From assembly GCA_020636275.1 (NCBI GenBank), contig JACJYD010000001.1, positions 1,874,001 to 1,938,000 on the forward strand: DNA of 64,000 nt, given 5' to 3'. This document shows, piece by piece, positions 60,241 through 64,000 of this stretch. The stretch comes from Lewinellaceae bacterium (lineage in GTDB: Bacteria > Bacteroidota > Bacteroidia > Chitinophagales > Saprospiraceae). Numbering within the stretch: the first letter of the stretch is position 1; each line of letters opens with the position of its first letter. Under the pieces are notes generated by a model. The model was not told the DNA's origin. It saw only the letters and a list, made by a program, of their open reading frames with translations, and searched no databases. Both the position numbers and the translations under genes were made by a program.

Positions 60241-61929
60241 ATGAAAAAGTATAAAAAGCCAAGCAAGATCCAAACCTTTTTGCTTTTGATCATGATTGCT
60301 CTTTTCGTACCTGCCCTGCTAAATGCACAATGGGATTACTGGCACGTTATGGAACAGCAATACGGAGTCGCAGCTGTATCAGATGCTAAAAATGGTGGAC
60401 GCTCACTTACAATGCAGAATAATGATAAAGACTTTTTTGTCTCCTATACCGGATCGTATGTAGATCTGGTTGTTCCGGGTAATGTCAATTATGACCACCT
60501 GCGAATTGAAGTGAGGGGCGCTGACGGTGGAAGCAGGATAAACACCGCACTGGTTACCCCATTTAAAACCAAAGGTGGCGGCGGAGCCTTGATCAAAGGT
60601 TATCTAAAAATTGGAACTGCTGCAAATGAAGTGCCACCAGGGTCAACTGTTCGGATGATTATCGGTAAAAGTGGCGATATTCATAACACAGTATATTTGG
60701 AATGTGCTGCCGGCGGCGGTGGAACAGGCATCTTTATTAAAAAACCTGATGAAGGCTCCTGGCAAACAATTGCTGTTGCAGGTGGTGGCGGAGGTGCTTA
60801 TTCAGACTGCTGTTTGGCCCAACAAGAAGGCCAATCGGCATCCACGACAACTTCAGGTGTAAAAGGGGCCACAAAAGGCGGAACAAACGGAAGCGATGCC
60901 AATGGTGGCGGAGGTGGGTTGAACAGCTCCACGGAAAACGGGGAGCCGAAAGGCTCCTGGGGCAAATATACTACCGGGGATCCGGAAGGAGGAGGTGCAA
61001 CTACCTCGAGTGGTAAATATTTTGGCTGTGGCTTCGGTCAGGAATCAGGCGCCATGGGCGGTGGCGGTGGTGGTTATTCCGGTGGTGGCTGTGGATCTTC
61101 GGTTAAAGGCGCGGGTGGCGGCGGCAGCTACATGAATAGTTTGTGGTTGTTTTTTAGTCAGTTCAGCATATTGTCTACTACAAATTCTCCTATGGACGGC
61201 TATGTTGTCTTTCAGCTCACAAGTGATGCTCCTGAGATTAGGGCTATCAAATTTGCCTATAATACCAATAAATGCATTGATGACTACGGAAGTGAAACCA
61301 GCAACGGCAATAATATTCAAACCTATTCTTGCACCGGCAATTACAACCAATTGTGGTACTTCCACCCTACAGATCGCACCATCCACTCCGGGTTAGATTT
61401 TGGCAAATGCCTGGATCTTAGTGGTGGGAATACCAGTAATGGCACCAACATCCAGCTGTGGGATTGTACGAATGACAACGATAACCAACACTGGGTGTAC
61501 AATGGCCTCTTCAAAACGATCCACTCGTCGGTGAATTCAGGCAAATGCTTGGATGCGGCAAACGGTAGTGCTTATCCCAACTCGAATGTGAACATCCAGT
61601 TGTGGGAATGTCAATATTCAAATAACAACCAAAAGTGGGTAATCGATGGCGCTACGACGGTGAGCAATCCGGCGAATGTGAAGCACATCATCCCGGTTTT
61701 GGCGCCAAGCGTTGCGGTGGCCTCCGCCCTTGGAAATGTATGGGGCTCCAACATCCAGCTATGGACCAAGGATGCATCCCTGTCCTCCGAAAACTGGTAT
61801 TTCGACGGCTGGGCCATCAAAATGCGCGATCTGAAGATTACTGCATTGATCTGCGCCATGCTTCAACAGCAACATCGGTTGTGGGGGTTACCTTGGCATA
61901 ACCTTAAAAATGGATCTACGACGGGATGA
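60241..61929 (+). CDS. Secreted glycine-rich/ricin-lectin protein, 3' end damaged
   Basis: A 562-residue protein without the bulb lectin. Signal peptide (about 1-30, ending LLNAQ), beta-sandwich (DHLRIEVRGADGGSRINTAL, PPGSTVRMIIGKSG), poly-glycine domain with VAGGGGGAYSDCC and MGGGGGGYSGGGCGSSVKGA, then ricin trefoils (KCIDDYGSETSNGNNIQTYS). After 61831 small indels destroy the frame, giving the tail LKITALICAMLQQ. The true end matches AAQQFLIQE at 62069-62071. A 321-bp stretch before the break is identical to the 62261 gene, pointing to a recent exchange. Confidence 0.8.
   Translation: MKKYKKPSKIQTFLLLIMIALFVPALLNAQWDYWHVMEQQYGVAAVSDAKNGGRSLTMQNNDKDFFVSYTGSYVDLVVPGNVNYDHLRIEVRGADGGSRINTALVTPFKTKGGGGALIKGYLKIGTAANEVPPGSTVRMIIGKSGDIHNTVYLECAAGGGGTGIFIKKPDEGSWQTIAVAGGGGGAYSDCCLAQQEGQSASTTTSGVKGATKGGTNGSDANGGGGGLNSSTENGEPKGSWGKYTTGDPEGGGATTSSGKYFGCGFGQESGAMGGGGGGYSGGGCGSSVKGAGGGGSYMNSLWLFFSQFSILSTTNSPMDGYVVFQLTSDAPEIRAIKFAYNTNKCIDDYGSETSNGNNIQTYSCTGNYNQLWYFHPTDRTIHSGLDFGKCLDLSGGNTSNGTNIQLWDCTNDNDNQHWVYNGLFKTIHSSVNSGKCLDAANGSAYPNSNVNIQLWECQYSNNNQKWVIDGATTVSNPANVKHIIPVLAPSVAVASALGNVWGSNIQLWTKDASLSSENWYFDGWAIKMRDLKITALICAMLQQQHRLWGLPWHNLKNGSTTG
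61511..61831. repeat. 321-bp segment repeated identically at 63570-63890
   Basis: The ricin region of this gene and of the 62261 gene appear identical over about 321 bp (offset 2059), while flanking sequence differs clearly. This pattern suggests gene conversion or recent recombination between paralogs. Confidence 0.8.
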
Positions 61930-62081
61930 ATCGCTCATCCGCTCGGTGATCAACCCGGGCAAGTGCATGCAGATCGAACTCAACGCAGATCCCGCATACG
62001 GCAAACGGTCAAATATAGATATCCAGGATTGCAATGGATCGGCTGCGCAGCAGTTCCTGATCCAGGAGTAATGATTTTTTT

Positions 62082-62119
62082 AATGAGGGGTGTTCGCCGG
62101 CCGGCGAACACACTTCATT
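62082..62119 (+). terminator. Hairpin terminator after the 60.2 kb gene
   Basis: GTGTTCGCCGG and CCGGCGAACAC pair with no loop gap beyond the centre, extended imperfectly by AATGAGG and ACTTCATT, then TCTTTTCTT. Confidence 0.75.
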
Positions 62120-62127
62120 CTTTTCTT

Positions 62128-62191
62128 AAACAATAGTCCAAGAAATCGAGACATTAGTCCCAGTCCAGCTATGCCAAGGAGGATACCTTTG
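62128..62191 (+). promoter_or_regulatory. Regulon promoter of the 62.3 kb lectin gene
   Basis: AAACAATAGT at 62128, AGACATTAGT at 62149, 29 bp, then TACCTTTG (TTTG 62188-62191), a perfect TAnnTTTG box. Confidence 0.8.
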
Positions 62192-62260
62192 CTTTATCAA
62201 AAGATGGATAAGGGGCAAAAGCCAATTTTCAATTTTAGGAACAAAAAATTACTTCATATC

Positions 62261-64000
62261 ATGAAAATCCATAAGCAATTCAAAGGCATACTGGTTAATT
62301 TCAGTGCGTTTTTATTGGTAATGGCATTCGCAATAGCACATAAGGCTAATGCACAGAACTCCATTGACCAGGAAAATCATTTGTACACTTTTAATCCTAA
62401 TTACCCCTATGAATACGTTACCGAAGGGGTCTATAAGGAGTTATTAATCGCTCCATCCACCCAGGCTACCCACCTGTACCTGAAAGTGAAGGGTGGCGAT
62501 GGTGGATATAATCTCTATTTTAATTTGGCATTACTTCAAAACCTCAAAAATGGAGGTGGGATAGGCGCGGTAACATCGGGCTTGTTTCAAATTGGTACCG
62601 GGAGCGGCCAAATCCCTCCAGGCTCCAAACTGCGATTGATCCCCGGGCAAAGAGGTCGCAGCCACATGGGCGACGCGTCGGGGTCATGGGGAGGTTCAGG
62701 CGGCGGCGGTGGTGGCGGCAGCGCAGTCGTCCTTCTGCCGGCTGGAAAGACCAACTGGGAGACAGAAAGCATTGTCCTGATGGTCGCCGGCGGTGGCGGC
62801 GGTGGTGCATCGAAAACCTGCGGCCGCCCCGGTAATACGCTTAAAACGGGTAGAGGGGGGTATGATACGTGTGGTAATGACCTAAATAATGGCGGTGGTT
62901 TAAATCAGCCAGGTAAGACGAATAACGATGCCAGTCCTGGTGCGGCGATGGACAAAAATGCCGATTTAGGAGGTGCGACATGCAATCTTTCGAACGGGTC
63001 TGGGGCCCATAAGGGCTGGCCAACAGGAGGAAAGGGGTGTGATTGCATTTGCTGGGGTGGATTTGGATTTGGCGGTGGCGGTTCCGGAAACGCTGCCGGC
63101 GGTGGCGGCGGTGGCTATTCAGGGGGCGGCCCCGGTCACTTTTGGGATGGTGGGGATTCGAACTGTCCAAATGGCGCCGGCGGTGGCGGCGGCGGCGGCA
63201 GCTACGTGACCTCCAGCCTCACGGTCGAACAAGAATCAATTGTAGGCACCGGCACCACCACCAGTCCGACTGACGGGTATATAACCTACGGTTTGCTGGA
63301 AGCAAAAAACATCAAATTTGCCTATAATGCGAACAAGTGTATTGACGACTATGGAAGTGCTACCAACGATGGCAATAATATTCAGACGTATTCTTGTACC
63401 GGCAATTCCAATCAAAAGTGGTTCATGCTTGACGATCGCACCATCCACTCCATGCTGGATTTCGACAAATGCCTGGACCTGGATAATAGTAACACGGCTA
63501 ATGGTACCAATATCCACCTCTGGGATTGCAACGGTACAGACGCCCAGCACTGGGTATACAATGGCCTTTTCAAAACGATCCACTCGTCGGTGAATTCAGG
63601 CAAATGCTTGGATGCGGCAAACGGTAGTGCTTATCCCAACTCGAATGTGAACATCCAGTTGTGGGAATGTCAATATTCAAATAACAACCAAAAGTGGGTA
63701 ATCGATGGCGCTACGACGGTGAGCAATCCGGCGAATGTGAAGCACATCATCCCGGTTTTGGCGCCAAGCGTTGCGGTGGCCTCCGCCCTTGGAAATGTAT
63801 GGGGCTCCAACATCCAGCTATGGACCAAGGATGCATCCCTGTCCTCCGAAAACTGGTATTTCGACGGCTGGGCCATCAAAATGCGCGATCACCAGGAATT
63901 ATGCATTGACCTGCACGACAGCAACACCGACAACGGCAACAACATCCAGTTGTGGGGCTGTAACGATACCAACGCCCAAAAATGGCTCTACGACGGGATG
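62261..64000 (+). CDS. Secreted glycine-rich/ricin-lectin protein, cut by window edge
   Basis: Open from MKIHKQFKGILVNFSAFLLV to the end of the window (580 codons, no stop). Signal peptide ends near HKANAQ. Residues 35-150 are the beta-sandwich (THLYLKVKGGDGGYN, IPPGSKLRLIPGQRGRS); about 150-330 is a poly-glycine domain (LMVAGGGGGGASKT, FGFGGGGSGNAAGGGGGGYS); then ricin trefoils (KCIDDYGSATNDGNNIQTYS, KCLDLDNSNTANGTNIHLWD). It lacks the bulb lectin and is the intact counterpart of the decayed 55901 gene. The end of the second trefoil lies past the window. Confidence 0.85.
   Translation, partial: MKIHKQFKGILVNFSAFLLVMAFAIAHKANAQNSIDQENHLYTFNPNYPYEYVTEGVYKELLIAPSTQATHLYLKVKGGDGGYNLYFNLALLQNLKNGGGIGAVTSGLFQIGTGSGQIPPGSKLRLIPGQRGRSHMGDASGSWGGSGGGGGGGSAVVLLPAGKTNWETESIVLMVAGGGGGGASKTCGRPGNTLKTGRGGYDTCGNDLNNGGGLNQPGKTNNDASPGAAMDKNADLGGATCNLSNGSGAHKGWPTGGKGCDCICWGGFGFGGGGSGNAAGGGGGGYSGGGPGHFWDGGDSNCPNGAGGGGGGGSYVTSSLTVEQESIVGTGTTTSPTDGYITYGLLEAKNIKFAYNANKCIDDYGSATNDGNNIQTYSCTGNSNQKWFMLDDRTIHSMLDFDKCLDLDNSNTANGTNIHLWDCNGTDAQHWVYNGLFKTIHSSVNSGKCLDAANGSAYPNSNVNIQLWECQYSNNNQKWVIDGATTVSNPANVKHIIPVLAPSVAVASALGNVWGSNIQLWTKDASLSSENWYFDGWAIKMRDHQELCIDLHDSNTDNGNNIQLWGCNDTNAQKWLYDGM

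Overview
The window looks like a Bacteroidota chromosome, most plausibly from the Saprospiria (inference). It carries a SusC-type receptor, a FecI/FecR/TonB-receptor cassette, DUF4249, DUF4861 and DUF3472 proteins, secreted proteins with type 9 secretion C-terminal domains (type A and type B/gliding), and promoter -7 boxes of the TAnnTTTG type. No rRNA, tRNA, CRISPR array or transposase was seen.

Layout. 1-5.7 kb (minus): a pectin-degradation operon running GH43, pectinesterase, DUF4861, GH105, SusC. 5.9-8 kb: small membrane, hypothetical and lipoprotein genes. 8.2-13.9 kb (minus): ECF sigma factor, FecR anti-sigma, STN-type TonB receptor and DUF4249 lipoprotein, a surface-signalling uptake cassette. 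13.9-21.4 kb (minus): a putative TIM-barrel enzyme, then a CHAT protease / STAND NTPase / WD40 operon that looks like a conflict or cell-death module. The STAND and WD40 parts share one reading frame and are separated by a single TAA. 21.9-26.1 kb: a hypothetical gene, a frameshifted gliding-type secreted protein and an internally repeated secreted protein. 26.3-30.3 kb: cytochrome c maturation (ResB/CcsA, with two single-base losses) and an OB-fold lipoprotein.

30.4-42.4 kb (minus) holds a putative extracellular electron-transfer locus: a membrane b-type cytochrome, a membrane-anchored FeS flavoprotein, a 23-heme cytochrome, a 2061-residue cytochrome with 82 CXXCH motifs by manual count, and an outer-membrane beta-barrel. 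Together these could carry electrons from the inner membrane to the cell surface, and the neighbouring ResB/CcsA could supply heme attachment.

43.1-64 kb (plus) is a regulon visible in the DNA itself. Nine transcription units each begin with two AAACAATAGT-like direct repeats 21 bp apart, followed after exactly 29 bp by a TTTG/TTCG -7 box, giving an invariant 64-bp module. The units encode an AraC-type regulator with an MFS transporter; a solitary secretin with a lipoprotein; a small secreted protein with a methyltransferase and a DUF3472 protein; a lipase-lectin; and five large secreted proteins built from glycine-rich, bulb-lectin and ricin-lectin modules. One of the five is heavily decayed, two have damaged 3' ends, and one runs off the window. 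The regulator sits beside four copies of the motif plus an inverted pair, so autoregulation is likely. I regard this regulon (possibly a secretin-based route for surface lectins) and the 82-heme locus as the two most novel systems here.

Several single-base frameshifts, including homopolymer-type losses in ResB/CcsA, mean that real decay and assembly error must be told apart before broken genes are interpreted.
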